NCBI GenBank assembly: GCA_903897605.1
Contig: CAIUCH010000037.1
Location: 1-36,005, forward strand
DNA from: an uncultured Alphaproteobacteria bacterium
Lineage (GTDB): Bacteria; Pseudomonadota; Alphaproteobacteria; Micropepsales; Micropepsaceae
DNA length: 36,005 nucleotides
Direction of reading: 5' to 3'
Part shown: positions 1 through 9,549 of the stretch, piece after piece
How the letters are laid out: every line of letters begins with the position of its first letter
Numbering within the stretch: position 1 is the first letter of the stretch
Notes under the pieces: generated by a model
The model's database searches: none
Seen by the model: the letters and a program-made list of their open reading frames with translations, nothing else
Told to the model about the DNA's origin: nothing
Translations under genes and position numbers: made by a program

Positions 1-1891
<1,891 letters not shown>

Positions 1892-1909
1892 GGCTTTGCT
1901 ATCCTATGT

Positions 1910-1924
1910 CCCCTATAATAGGGG
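1910..1924. other. 15-bp palindrome CCCCTATAATAGGGG in the dnaG-rpoD gap
   Basis: Six-base perfect arms (CCCCTA/TAGGGG) around TAA, 19 nt before the rpoD GTG. On the minus strand it contains TATTAT, a plausible -10 element for an rpoD promoter, and in RNA it could fold into a small hairpin just upstream of the ribosome-binding site. No convincing -35 sits at the right distance. Function is not shown. Confidence 0.4.
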
Positions 1925-1937
1925 CGCTTGAGTTAGT

Positions 1938-1956
1938 AACGCGGAAAGTCCGCGTT
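1938..1956 (-). other. Hairpin overlapping the dnaG stop codon
   Basis: A perfect 8-bp stem AACGCGGA/TCCGCGTT around a 3-nt loop. It overlaps the TAA of dnaG (1955-1957). No T-run follows on the minus strand, so it is not a standard intrinsic terminator. It could act as a processing or stability element between dnaG and rpoD. Confidence 0.45.
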
Positions 1957-3826
1957 ATTCGTGGGACGACCGAAGCAAACGCCGCGCCTCGTGCCAGGCT
2001 TCCTCGCTGCCTTCGGCAGCAAAGCGCCTGAGGGCGCGGTCGCGTTCCGGTTCTCCTTCCGCCATCGCGCGGAAATCCGCCGCGGCGCGCAGGAAACGGG
2101 CTTCTGTCTCGTCCTCCGGCATGGATTCCGGTATTGGGGCACCGGGCTTGGATGTGGCGCCCAGACGCGCCAACAATTCAGCCATTCCCAGGCGCATGAA
2201 ATGGTTCAAAACCGGCGCTTTTTCAAGGCTTGAGCCGGAGGCCGCGAGGTTTAAAAGTTCGTGGCGCAGCCTGTCAAGCGAGGGATCGCGGAAGACCAGC
2301 TCGGCCAGCTTCTCTCCTTGGGACAGGGCCAGGGCAGGTTTCTCCAAAAGCAGCCCGGCCAACTCGACTTCTTTGAGGGCCAGGGCCCCCTCCCGGGCCT
2401 GCCCGGCCTGACCGGCCCGGGCCAAAAGACTGGCCTTGACGGCGGGGGATACCGCCTCGGCGGTGCCCGGCTGGGGGCGGAACGGCCCCTGATTTTTACC
2501 CCGGAACGGCTGGCCCCGATAGGCCGGACCCCTGTCCTGGCGGGGTTGCTGGACCCGCCGCTTGAAGCTGTCGAATATTTTTTGATCGAAATCGCGGCGG
2601 TAGTAATCCGCCACCTTGGCATCGCCGATCTGGGCGGTGAGGCCGGTCAGCGTCCGCTCGAGCCCGGCGCGGCGCTCGGGGGTGGAAAAATCCCGCCCCT
2701 CGGTTTCGGCCCGCCACAGAACTTCCGAAAGCGGCAGCGCCGCATCCAGCAAGACGCGCATCGCCTGCGGCCCGCTCTTGGCGAGATAACTGTCGGGATC
2801 TTCTCCAGCCGGGAGAAAGGCAAAGCGCAGTGAATATCCCGCCTTCAGTTGCGGCAGCGCCAGATGCGCGGCACGCAGCGCCGCCTTCTGTCCGGCCGCA
2901 TCGCCATCAAAAGCAAGGATGGGTTCCGGTGCGGTCTTCCACAAAAGCTGCAGTTGATCCGAAGTCAGCGCGGTGCCCAGCGGCGCCACGGCATGGGCAA
3001 AGCCGCCGCGCACCAGCGCGATCACATCCATATAACCTTCCGCCACCAGAACGGTGCCGGCCTTGATCGCGGCAGCGCGCGCGGTGGCGAAATTGTAAAG
3101 ATTGAAGCCTTTGGAAAAGAGCGAATTCTCGCCGCTGTTGATGTATTTCGGCTTGGCGTCTTCTTCCAGCGCCCGGCCGCCAAAGGCAATGACCCGGCCC
3201 CGCCCATCGGCGATCGCGAACATCACCCGGTTGAAAAAGAAATCACGCAAGCCGCGATTTTCGTCGGCGGGACGCGCCAGGCCGGCAGCGACCATATCGT
3301 CCTGGGTGACGTTTTTCGTTTTCAAAAATTCGATCAGCGCCTGGCCGGATGCGGGCGCGTATCCCAGGCGGAATTGCTTGGCGGCGGCGCCATCCAGCCC
3401 GCGGCGCTTCAAGTAATTGCGCGCCTCCTGGCCGGCATTTTCGCGCAGCTGCGCTTCATAGAATTGCGCCGCCAGATCGACGATTTCGTAAAGCGATTTT
3501 TTCTTTTGCTCGCGCGCCTCGTCGTCGGGCGACCATTTGGGAAGTTCGACCCCAGCTTCGCCGGCGAGTTTCTCCACCGCTTCGGGAAAACTCAGGCCTT
3601 CGGTTTCCACCAGCCATTTGAAAGCATCGCCGCCCGCGCCGCAGCCGAAGCATTTATAGGCATGGCGTTCATTCTCGACCTTGAAGCTGGGGGATTTCTC
3701 GGCATGAAAGGGGCAGCAGCCCCACATCACCCGGCCCTTGCGGATCAGCTTGACGCGGCGTCCCACAAGCTGGACCAAATCGGTCCGCCGCCGGATCTCT
3801 TCCAGCAATCCTTCGCCATAGCGCAT
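1955..3826 (-). CDS. dnaG: DNA primase DnaG
   Basis: Makes the RNA primers for replication and works with the DnaB helicase. 623 residues, within the usual 580-660 range. The N-terminal CHC2 zinc finger is visible: C38-P-F-H41 and C59-F-G-C62. The TOPRIM catalytic core follows, with E263 in AEGYMD and the acidic pair in AFDGDAAG (D307, D309). The C-terminal part is the divergent helicase-interaction domain. It starts at ATG 3824-3826 (MRYGEGLLEEIRRRTDLVQL), which fits the family N-terminus, although the ribosome-binding site is weak. It lies between yqeY and rpoD on the same strand. A small hairpin CGGGA/TCCCG at 3839-3852 sits just upstream of the start. Confidence 0.97.
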   Translation of the reverse strand: MRYGEGLLEEIRRRTDLVQLVGRRVKLIRKGRVMWGCCPFHAEKSPSFKVENERHAYKCFGCGAGGDAFKWLVETEGLSFPEAVEKLAGEAGVELPKWSPDDEAREQKKKSLYEIVDLAAQFYEAQLRENAGQEARNYLKRRGLDGAAAKQFRLGYAPASGQALIEFLKTKNVTQDDMVAAGLARPADENRGLRDFFFNRVMFAIADGRGRVIAFGGRALEEDAKPKYINSGENSLFSKGFNLYNFATARAAAIKAGTVLVAEGYMDVIALVRGGFAHAVAPLGTALTSDQLQLLWKTAPEPILAFDGDAAGQKAALRAAHLALPQLKAGYSLRFAFLPAGEDPDSYLAKSGPQAMRVLLDAALPLSEVLWRAETEGRDFSTPERRAGLERTLTGLTAQIGDAKVADYYRRDFDQKIFDSFKRRVQQPRQDRGPAYRGQPFRGKNQGPFRPQPGTAEAVSPAVKASLLARAGQAGQAREGALALKEVELAGLLLEKPALALSQGEKLAELVFRDPSLDRLRHELLNLAASGSSLEKAPVLNHFMRLGMAELLARLGATSKPGAPIPESMPEDETEARFLRAAADFRAMAEGEPERDRALRRFAAEGSEEAWHEARRLLRSSHE

Positions 3827-3921
3827 GACGCCATCTTACGGGAAAACTCCCGAAAAAGATGTGCAAATTGCAGGGGATTGAAGACGAAAAAATGCCGCGC
3901 CTGTGCATGATTCGGCACCTT

Positions 3922-3941
3922 CGGCGGGGAAAGCCCCGCCG
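3922..3941 (-). terminator. Hairpin directly after the yqeY stop
   Basis: An 8-bp perfect GC stem CGGCGGGG/CCCCGCCG with a 4-nt loop, abutting the yqeY stop codon at 3942-3944. No T-run follows on the minus strand. It may be a weak or Rho-assisted terminator, or an attenuator before dnaG. Confidence 0.4.
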
Positions 3942-4421
3942 CTACGCGTCCTTCGCTACACTCGGACCCAAGCAAGCTTTCACCACGGCGCTGGCGCGGG
4001 CGAAATCCATCTGCCCGGCATAGCGTTCCTTCATTGCCGCCATCACCTTGCCCATGTCCTTGATCGAGGTGGCGCCCAGTTCCGCAATGACGGCTTTGGC
4101 TGCCTGCTGCACCCCGGCTTCGTCCATCTGGGCCGGCATGAAGGAGCGGATGATGGCGATTTCCTCGCGCTCGCCCGCCGCCAGTTCCGGGCGGTTGCCG
4201 GCGTCAAAGGCGACTGCGGATTCGTCGCGCTGTTTGATCATCTTGGCCATCAGCGACAGGATTTCGTCGTCGCCCAGAAGCTCGCGGCTGGTTTCGGTGC
4301 GCGCCGCGATGTCGCGGTCCTTCAAGGCCGCCAGCACCAGCCGCAAAGTGCCCAGACGCTTGGCGTCTTTGGCCTTCATCGCCTCTTTCATCGCGTCATT
4401 GAGCTTGAGGCGAAGCGACAT
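3942..4421 (-). CDS. GatB/YqeY domain protein
   Basis: A 159-residue protein of the YqeY family, which resembles the C-terminal tRNA-binding domain of GatB (the amidotransferase subunit that makes Gln-tRNA/Asn-tRNA). The cellular role of free-standing YqeY proteins is not settled. Family features seen: the start MSLRLKLNDAMKEAMKAKDA, the motif LGTLRLVLAALKDRDI, and the C-terminal MGKVMAAMKERY. The frame is open further upstream, but the ATG at 4419-4421 has an AAGGGC ribosome-binding site and matches the family start, so the longer form is rejected. It is divergent from carA with a 147-nt gap and precedes dnaG, a common alphaproteobacterial order. Confidence 0.93.
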   Translation of the reverse strand: MSLRLKLNDAMKEAMKAKDAKRLGTLRLVLAALKDRDIAARTETSRELLGDDEILSLMAKMIKQRDESAVAFDAGNRPELAAGEREEIAIIRSFMPAQMDEAGVQQAAKAVIAELGATSIKDMGKVMAAMKERYAGQMDFARASAVVKACLGPSVAKDA

Positions 4422-4447
4422 GGAATCTGCCCTTTTGGAAAGAATGG

Positions 4448-4476
4448 AACCTACGCGAATCCGTGGATAAGTGCAA
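4448..4476 (-). promoter_or_regulatory. Candidate yqeY promoter
   Basis: On the minus strand TTGCAC (4471-4476) and TAGGTT (4448-4453) are separated by exactly 17 nt, upstream of the yqeY start. Both hexamers are poor matches (3 of 6 each), so this rests mainly on spacing and location. Confidence 0.25.
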
Positions 4477-4568
4477 CCCATTGAAATTGCAGACGTAATA
4501 TGTGCGGACGTCGTGTTGACCCCAAGCCCCCGCATCCCTATTTTCGCGCAAATCCGAGGACGTCTCCC

Positions 4569-5726
4569 ATGCCGCAACCCCAGACCCCCGCTCCGCTGTC
4601 ACGCGGGGGCGTGATGTTGGCCGACGGAACTTTCTTTGAAGGCACAGGGTTCGGCGCGATGGGCGCGGCGGTGGGCGAAGTCTGCTTCAACACCGCCATG
4701 ACCGGGTATCAGGAAATCCTCTCCGATCCTTCCTATGCCGGCCAGATCGTCGCCTTCACCTTTCCCCATATCGGAATTGTCGGCACCAATGCCGAGGACA
4801 TCGAGACCGTCACCCCGGCGGTGCGCGGGTTGATCGTGCGCGCCGATGCCGAACATCCGTCGAATTACCGCAGCCTCGGCGCACTCGATCGCTGGCTGAA
4901 GTCGCACAACATCCCCGCCGTGGCGGGGATCGACACCCGCGCCCTCACCAACCTGATCCGCGAAAAAGGCATGCCGCATGGCGTGATCGCCAATGCGGGC
5001 GCCGGTGCTCTCGATCATGCTTCATTGCTGAAACAGGCCAAAAGCTTTCCCGGCCTGGAAGGTCTGGATCTCGCCAAGGATGTCAGCGCCCGCCAGACTT
5101 ACAAATGGAACCAGACGGAATGGGCCTGGAACAAGGGCTATGGCGTCGAAGCGCAAACCAGCTGGCGCGCCACCGTGATCGATTATGGCGTCAAGCGGAA
5201 CATCCTGCGGCTGCTGGCCAGCAAGGGCGCCGACATCACCGTGGTGCCCGCCAATGCCAGCCTTGACGAGGTATTGCGCAACGATCCGCATGGCGTGCTG
5301 CTGTCGAACGGGCCGGGCGATCCGGCGGCGACCGGCGAATATGCCATTCCCACCATCAAGGGTGTGGTGGACCGCGGCGTGCCGGTATTCGGCATCTGCT
5401 TGGGCCATCAGATGCTTGGCCTGTCCTTGGGCGCCAAGACCAAAAAAATGGCCCAGGGCCATCATGGCGCCAATCATCCGGTAAAGGATCTGGAGACCGG
5501 CAAGGTCGAGATCGTCTCGATGAATCACGGCTTCACGGTGGACCGGGACACCCTGCCCAAGGGCGTCAAGGAGACCCACGTCTCCTTGTTCGACGGCACC
5601 AATTGCGGCATCGCGGTCGAAGGCAAGGACGTCTTCAGCGTCCAGTATCACCCCGAAGCTTCGCCCGGACCGATGGACAGCCATTATCTGTTCGACCGTT
5701 TTGCCCGCGCCGCGACGAAAAACTGA
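4569..5726 (+). CDS. carA: Carbamoyl-phosphate synthase small subunit CarA
   Basis: Glutamine-hydrolysing subunit that passes ammonia to CarB to make carbamoyl phosphate for arginine and pyrimidine synthesis. 385 residues, the normal length. The N-terminal CPSase small-chain domain carries [20 protein letters not shown]. The C-terminal class I amidotransferase domain carries the nucleophile C277 in GICLGHQ and the H361/E363 pair in YHPEASPGP, so the triad is intact. The ATG at 4569 has GAGGA eight nt upstream and begins [20 protein letters not shown]; a longer reading from 4500 lacks such a site. carB is not in the window. The next gene, an ECF sigma factor, lies 89 nt downstream and is probably a separate unit. 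Confidence 0.97.
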   Translation: MPQPQTPAPLSRGGVMLADGTFFEGTGFGAMGAAVGEVCFNTAMTGYQEILSDPSYAGQIVAFTFPHIGIVGTNAEDIETVTPAVRGLIVRADAEHPSNYRSLGALDRWLKSHNIPAVAGIDTRALTNLIREKGMPHGVIANAGAGALDHASLLKQAKSFPGLEGLDLAKDVSARQTYKWNQTEWAWNKGYGVEAQTSWRATVIDYGVKRNILRLLASKGADITVVPANASLDEVLRNDPHGVLLSNGPGDPAATGEYAIPTIKGVVDRGVPVFGICLGHQMLGLSLGAKTKKMAQGHHGANHPVKDLETGKVEIVSMNHGFTVDRDTLPKGVKETHVSLFDGTNCGIAVEGKDVFSVQYHPEASPGPMDSHYLFDRFARAATKN

Positions 5727-5778
5727 AGAATTTGCAGGAACCGGGAATAAAATGTGCAGCCGCCCGGTATTGCCCTTT

Positions 5779-5806
5779 GTAACGGCCCTTATGGGGACAG
5801 CGATCG
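5779..5806 (+). promoter_or_regulatory. Candidate ECF-type autoregulatory promoter
   Basis: GTAACG (5779-5784), 16 nt, then CGATCG (5801-5806), just before the ECF sigma ATG at 5816. GTAAC-type -35 elements with CGAA-like -10 elements are used by some alphaproteobacterial ECF sigma factors, and such genes are often self-activated. If right, transcription would begin within about 5 nt of the ATG, which would fit the absence of a Shine-Dalgarno sequence. This is inference from one site. Confidence 0.3.
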
Positions 5807-5815
5807 GGCCCGGTC

Positions 5816-6334
5816 ATGGATGAGAAACGCCACCGCTTTGAAGCGATGGCGATGCCGCATCTCGACGCGGCCACCAATCTTGCGCGCTGGCTGACCCGCG
5901 GCGGCGCGGAGGCGGATGATATCGTGCAGGACGCGATGCTGCGCGCCTTCCGCAGCTTCGATGGTTTTCGCGGCGAGGCGGTGCGGCCCTGGCTGCTGGC
6001 GATTGTGCGCAACTGCCATCGCTCGGCGCTGGAGCAAAAGAAGCGCCACATGGCGGCGCCTTTGGGGGAAGACGGCGGAATGGATGTGGTGGCTGCGGAT
6101 CCGACGCCGGAAGCCCATGCCATTCAGACCGGCGATGGCCGCAGGCTGGACCAGGCCATCACTGCCTTGCCGCAGGAGTTTCGGGAAGTGCTGATCCTCA
6201 GGGAGCTGGAGGAAATGTCGTATCGCGACATCGCCACGGCAACCGGCGCGCCAATCGGTACCGTGATGTCGCGGCTGGCACGGGGCCGGGCATTGCTCAA
6301 GGCAAAATTGACGGAGGCCGGCCATGAATTGTGA
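5816..6334 (+). CDS. ECF-family RNA polymerase sigma factor
   Basis: A 172-residue group 4 sigma factor with only the two core domains. Region 2 is seen at residues ~30-70 (DDIVQDAMLRAFRSFDGFRG followed by WLLAIVRNCHRS). Region 4 lies at residues ~118-163 (LPQEFREVLILRELEEMSYR, then GAPIGTVMSRLARGRALL). It starts at ATG 5816, with no clear ribosome-binding site, and its end overlaps the anti-sigma gene by 11 nt, so the two are translationally coupled. The inducing signal cannot be read from sequence. The downstream phosphoesterase and cupredoxin are the likeliest local targets, since they lie in the same direction with short gaps and a terminator only after the cupredoxin. Confidence 0.93.
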   Translation: MDEKRHRFEAMAMPHLDAATNLARWLTRGGAEADDIVQDAMLRAFRSFDGFRGEAVRPWLLAIVRNCHRSALEQKKRHMAAPLGEDGGMDVVAADPTPEAHAIQTGDGRRLDQAITALPQEFREVLILRELEEMSYRDIATATGAPIGTVMSRLARGRALLKAKLTEAGHEL

Positions 6335-7061
6335 CCAGATCCTTCAGACCCAGGCCTATCTGGACGGCGAGCTCGACGCCGCCGATGTCCTCAAGGCCGA
6401 GCATCATCTGGAAAATTGCGCTGAATGCCAGGCTATGGCGGCGGATCATGCGGATCTGAAAGCCGCGCTGGCCGGCGCGCAATATCACCGCGCCCCGGCC
6501 GCCTTGCGGGCGAAAATCGGCCGCGCCCTGGACGCGGAATCCAAGCCGGTGCGGCGCGCACCCGGCTTCTGGCTGGGCGCGGGCAGCGGCGGCGGTGCAA
6601 TGGCGATCGCCGCGACCATTGCCTTCTTTCTTTTGATGCCCGCCGATCCGTTGGTGAACGATCTGGCCGAAGCCCATCTGCGCTCGTTGATGGGCAATCA
6701 TCTGATCGATGTGGTCTCGTCCGACCGGCATACCGTCAAGCCCTGGTTTGCGGGCCATGCCGATGTCTCGCCGCCGGCGCACGACTTTCCGGCGGAAGGA
6801 TTCACCCTGGTCGGCGGCCGCGCCGATTATGTGCACGGGACGCGCGCCGCCGTGGTGGTCTATCGCCATGGCGCGCATGTCATCAATCTGTTCGCCTGGG
6901 CGGACCATGGCGCGTCCCTGCCCCGCAACAATTCGCGCGACGGCTATCACATCCTGTTCTGGAAACAGAATGGTCTGGACTTCGCCGCGGTGTCGGATGT
7001 CGCGCCGGATGAACTGGATACTTTCGCGGCGCTGGTAAAAAAAACCGAAGCCACGGAATAA
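6324..7061 (+). CDS. Zinc-type (ZAS) transmembrane anti-sigma factor
   Basis: A 245-residue protein expected to hold the preceding ECF sigma inactive at the membrane. The N-terminal anti-sigma domain has the H-x3-C-x2-C zinc motif at H28, C32 and C35 (HLENCAEC). One membrane helix lies at ~residues 88-106 (AMAIAATIAFFLLMP). The C-terminal ~135 residues would be periplasmic and include the conserved-looking GGRADYVHGTRAAVVVYRHG segment typical of this alphaproteobacterial family. It begins at ATG 6324 inside the end of the sigma gene. The zinc motif suggests possible redox or metal sensing, but that is inference. The family assignment is strong; the signal is unknown. Confidence 0.9.
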   Translation: MNCDQILQTQAYLDGELDAADVLKAEHHLENCAECQAMAADHADLKAALAGAQYHRAPAALRAKIGRALDAESKPVRRAPGFWLGAGSGGGAMAIAATIAFFLLMPADPLVNDLAEAHLRSLMGNHLIDVVSSDRHTVKPWFAGHADVSPPAHDFPAEGFTLVGGRADYVHGTRAAVVVYRHGAHVINLFAWADHGASLPRNNSRDGYHILFWKQNGLDFAAVSDVAPDELDTFAALVKKTEATE

Positions 7062-7110
7062 ACCGCCCGCCCGACCGGTATAGGCCTCGAAACTTAGCTC
7101 GAGGTCCTGA

Positions 7111-8031
7111 ATGTCTGACGATTTCAACCCATCCCGCCGGGGCGCACTGCAATGCCTTGCCTTTGGCGGCGCGGGGACGCTGTTCACTTTGTCCGGCGGC
7201 ATCCTGACGCCGGTCGCCCTGGCGCAAGACGCCATGAAGAAAGCGTCCGGAATTCCGCTGTTCCTGCAGATCAGCGACACCCATATCGGCTTCAACAAGC
7301 AAGCCAATCCGGATGTCGCCGGCACGCTGAAACAGACCATCGAACTGGTCAATGCGATGAAAACCCGGCCGGCATTGACCATCCACACCGGCGACATCAC
7401 CCATCTGTCGCGGGCGGCGGAATTCGATACCGCCAATCAGCTCATGATGGACCTGCGCGCGGGCGAGCTTCACATCGTGCCCGGCGAGCATGACGTTACC
7501 GACGGCACCGGCACCGAATATTTCGCCCGCTTCGGCAAGGCCTCGGACAATCGCGGTTATTACAGCTTCGATCATCAGGGCGTGCATTTCATCGGCCTGG
7601 TCAATGTGATGAACTTCAAGCCCAATGGTCTGGGCGCCTTCGGCGCCGACCAACTCGCCTGGCTGAAGGACGATCTGGCCGCGCGCAGCAGCAGCACGCC
7701 CATCGTCGTGTTCGCGCATATGCCAATGTGGACCATCCTGGAAAGTTGGGGCTGGGGCACCGGCGATGCCGAGGAAGCCTTGTCCTATCTGCGCCGCTTC
7801 GGCTCGGTGACGGTTTTGAACGGTCACATTCATCAGATCATACAGAAGGTGGAAGGCAACATCACCTTCCACACCGCGCGCTCGACCGCCTATCCCCAAC
7901 CCGAAGCGGGTATCGGTGACGGACCGGGTCCCCTGACGGTGCCCGCCGATCGACTGAAACACATGCTGGGCATCACCAGCATCCGCCTGCTGCGGCATCA
8001 CCTCTCCCTCTCCGACACCAGTCTTGTTTGA
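7111..8031 (+). CDS. Exported calcineurin-like metallophosphoesterase
   Basis: 306 residues. The calcineurin-type two-metal site is visible in order: D56-x-H58 (ISDTHIG), G-D95 (HTGDITH), G125-E-H-D128 (PGEHD, where most families have GNHD), H203 (AHMP) and H239-x-H241 (NGHIHQ). The N-terminus has a Tat-like signal: SRRG followed by a hydrophobic stretch and VALAQ, so the enzyme is likely periplasmic. Substrate is not predictable from sequence; phosphodiesters or phosphomonoesters are possible. Start ATG 7111 has GAGG six nt before it. It follows the anti-sigma gene by 49 nt and precedes the cupredoxin by 17 nt, indicating one operon. The N-to-E change at a metal-coordinating position may be normal for this subfamily. 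Confidence 0.9.
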   Translation: MSDDFNPSRRGALQCLAFGGAGTLFTLSGGILTPVALAQDAMKKASGIPLFLQISDTHIGFNKQANPDVAGTLKQTIELVNAMKTRPALTIHTGDITHLSRAAEFDTANQLMMDLRAGELHIVPGEHDVTDGTGTEYFARFGKASDNRGYYSFDHQGVHFIGLVNVMNFKPNGLGAFGADQLAWLKDDLAARSSSTPIVVFAHMPMWTILESWGWGTGDAEEALSYLRRFGSVTVLNGHIHQIIQKVEGNITFHTARSTAYPQPEAGIGDGPGPLTVPADRLKHMLGITSIRLLRHHLSLSDTSLV

Positions 8032-8048
8032 TTCACAAAGGATTTGTC

Positions 8049-8375
8049 ATGCGTTCCGTCAAGAATTTGATTGCCTATCCCGTAGCGATGTTTCTGTTCA
8101 TCGCTTCCGCTGCCGCGGCGGACAGCAACACCATCATCATCAAGAAGTTCATGTTCAACCCGATGGATGTCACGGTGCCGGCGGGCGCCAACGTCACCTG
8201 GAAAAATGACGATGGCGAGCCGCACACCGTGGTCAGCCTGACCGGCGACTTCCGCTCCCAGGCACTGGATGAGAAAGACAAATTCTCACACCAATTCAGC
8301 GCACCGGGCACCTACAAATATATCTGCTCGATCCATCCCAAAATGGTGGGAACCATCACAGTCATGGCGAAATAG
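8049..8375 (+). CDS. Small periplasmic cupredoxin (type 1 copper protein)
   Basis: 108 residues with a Sec signal peptide ending near AAAA-DSN (residue ~24). The remaining ~84 residues form a plastocyanin/amicyanin-like fold with the complete type 1 copper ligand set H59 (GEPHT), C93, H96 and M99 (CSIHPKM). It should carry electrons or bind copper in the periplasm. A reading from the TTG at 8028 is possible, but ATG 8049 has AAAGGA six nt upstream and starts a good signal peptide. It is the last gene of the sigma/anti-sigma/phosphoesterase group and is followed by a strong terminator. Its partner enzyme is unknown. Confidence 0.92.
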   Translation: MRSVKNLIAYPVAMFLFIASAAAADSNTIIIKKFMFNPMDVTVPAGANVTWKNDDGEPHTVVSLTGDFRSQALDEKDKFSHQFSAPGTYKYICSIHPKMVGTITVMAK

Positions 8376-8400
8376 CCCCCTCACACCGCCATGACGTGGA

Positions 8401-8435
8401 TGCGGAGCCGGCGATGCCGGCTCCGCATTTTTTTA
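8401..8435 (+). terminator. Strong intrinsic terminator after the cupredoxin gene
   Basis: A 13-bp perfect stem ATGCGGAGCCGGC/GCCGGCTCCGCAT with loop GAT, followed by seven T on the plus strand. Its T-run overlaps the stop codon of the convergent VOC gene. Confidence 0.95.
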
Positions 8436-8807
8436 TGGCGCGATCCGCCAAGGCGGAAAGCGACGGTTTTCTCCGGCGTAATAGAAACAAAGCCGGTTGC
8501 CCGCCGGGTCGCTGAGCCAGGCTTCGCGCCACAGCCAGCCTTTGTCTTGCGGATCGCCGTCAAAGACGATGCCTTTGGCCTTCAACGCGGTGACACGCGC
8601 ATCCAGATCGTCGCATTCGAAATAGACATGCGGCCCGTGACCGACCGCTTCACGGGTCAGTTCCAGCGACAAGGTCGCATGATCGGGCGGCAGCTCGAAC
8701 CGCGCATAATGATCGTCCCGCACGATCAGGACGAATCCTAGCGTTTCATAAAATGTGATGCAGCGCCCAAGATCGTGCGCCGGCAAGGTGACTTGATTGA
8801 GCTTCAT
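8433..8807 (-). CDS. VOC-superfamily (glyoxalase/bleomycin resistance-like) protein
   Basis: A 124-residue single-domain protein with the vicinal oxygen chelate fold. The N-terminal repeat MKLNQVTLPAHDLGRCITFY is followed by ETLGFVLI, the central VYFECDDLDARVTALKAKG, and the C-terminal WLSDPAGNRLCFYY, all typical of the family. Members bind a metal and act as lyases, dioxygenases or antibiotic-binding proteins; the specific function here cannot be told. ATG at 8805-8807. It lies downstream of the DUF4893 gene on the same strand, separated by a dispersed repeat, and is convergent with the cupredoxin operon. Confidence 0.85.
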   Translation of the reverse strand: MKLNQVTLPAHDLGRCITFYETLGFVLIVRDDHYARFELPPDHATLSLELTREAVGHGPHVYFECDDLDARVTALKAKGIVFDGDPQDKGWLWREAWLSDPAGNRLCFYYAGENRRFPPWRIAP

Positions 8808-8859
8808 TCTCGCATGTTAGCACAGGGTCAAGAATGGCAAGCGGGCCAACTTGCTGCCA

Positions 8860-8942
8860 GGCCGCTCGCTCAAGCTCGCGGCGTTCGCTTGCTTTCGCAG
8901 GTCCGCAGGACCTGCTCACGCGCGTTCCGCACGCCGCCGCTC
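8860..8942 (-). repeat. Dispersed REP-like repeat, copy A
   Basis: Read on the minus strand it begins AGCGGCG two nt after the DUF4893 stop, contains a perfect hairpin GCAGGTCC/GGACCTGC with a TGC loop, then CGAAAGC, and ends GAGCGAGCGGCC. A second copy with the same order of blocks lies at 35696-35791, also starting two nt after the stop of a minus-strand gene. The middle part differs in length between the copies. Confidence 0.8.
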
Positions 8943-8943
8943 A

Positions 8944-9549
8944 CTAGCGGACAAGCTCAATCGTGTCGAAATCCGATTCCTGCGTCGCGGGCTCTGGCAA
9001 GTCGATGCGCAGATGATTGTTGCCGATACCGACCAGAATGCCGACCTGGTCATCCGGACTGATCGCGCCGCCGACAGAAGCGGCGCGGCCGGAGTAGCGG
9101 TGAATGGGTTCGCCCTTGGCGCTCTGCGCACCGAGATAAACCCACATGCCTTCCTGGGGATACAGATACCCCGCCATGCGCTGGGTACCATTCTTCTCGA
9201 ACCAGATGCCGCCATTCACTTTGGAGATGTGGCAATTGAACCAGCTGAAAACATAATAACCTGTCGCGCCGCCCAGCTTGATCTGGCGGCAGCGCCAGTT
9301 TCCGTAAAGCGCCTGTTCGGGCACGGCATGCGATGCGGGCCGCAAGCTCTGTTCGATGGCGCGAAAATCGCCCGAACCGCCGCGTTGTCTGGCCTGGCTC
9401 AGGGCATCGTCGCGCGTGTCATTCAGATGGGCGAGGCGATCGATATCACGCGGCGAAATCTGGCCCTGCCAATCGGCATGGGCCGTTCCCGTCAGGACCA
9501 GCAGTGCCGACATAGCGAGTATTAACTTATGCGGCGCCTGTTTCGTCAT
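8944..9549 (-). CDS. Exported DUF4893 protein
   Basis: About 201 residues with a Sec signal peptide (LILAMSALLVLTGTAHA, cleavage before DWQG). The mature part matches the DUF4893 pattern: an N-terminal DWQGQISPRDIDRL block, then YGNWRCRQIKLG, YYVFSWFNCHIS, a GGIWFEKNGTQRMAGYLYP strand region, and a C-terminal ending in IELV. No function is known for the family. Two ATGs are possible (9553-9555 and 9547-9549); the inner one is chosen because GGAG lies seven nt before it, while it is only one or two nt from the outer. The gene overlaps the end of fabI by 23 nt, so it is translationally coupled to fatty acid synthesis genes. Confidence 0.85.
   Translation of the reverse strand: MTKQAPHKLILAMSALLVLTGTAHADWQGQISPRDIDRLAHLNDTRDDALSQARQRGGSGDFRAIEQSLRPASHAVPEQALYGNWRCRQIKLGGATGYYVFSWFNCHISKVNGGIWFEKNGTQRMAGYLYPQEGMWVYLGAQSAKGEPIHRYSGRAASVGGAISPDDQVGILVGIGNNHLRIDLPEPATQESDFDTIELVR

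Noticed and set aside
4481-4501. TTGAAA ... TAATAT as a carA promoter
   Set aside because: The hexamers are only nine nt apart, too close for a sigma-70 promoter.
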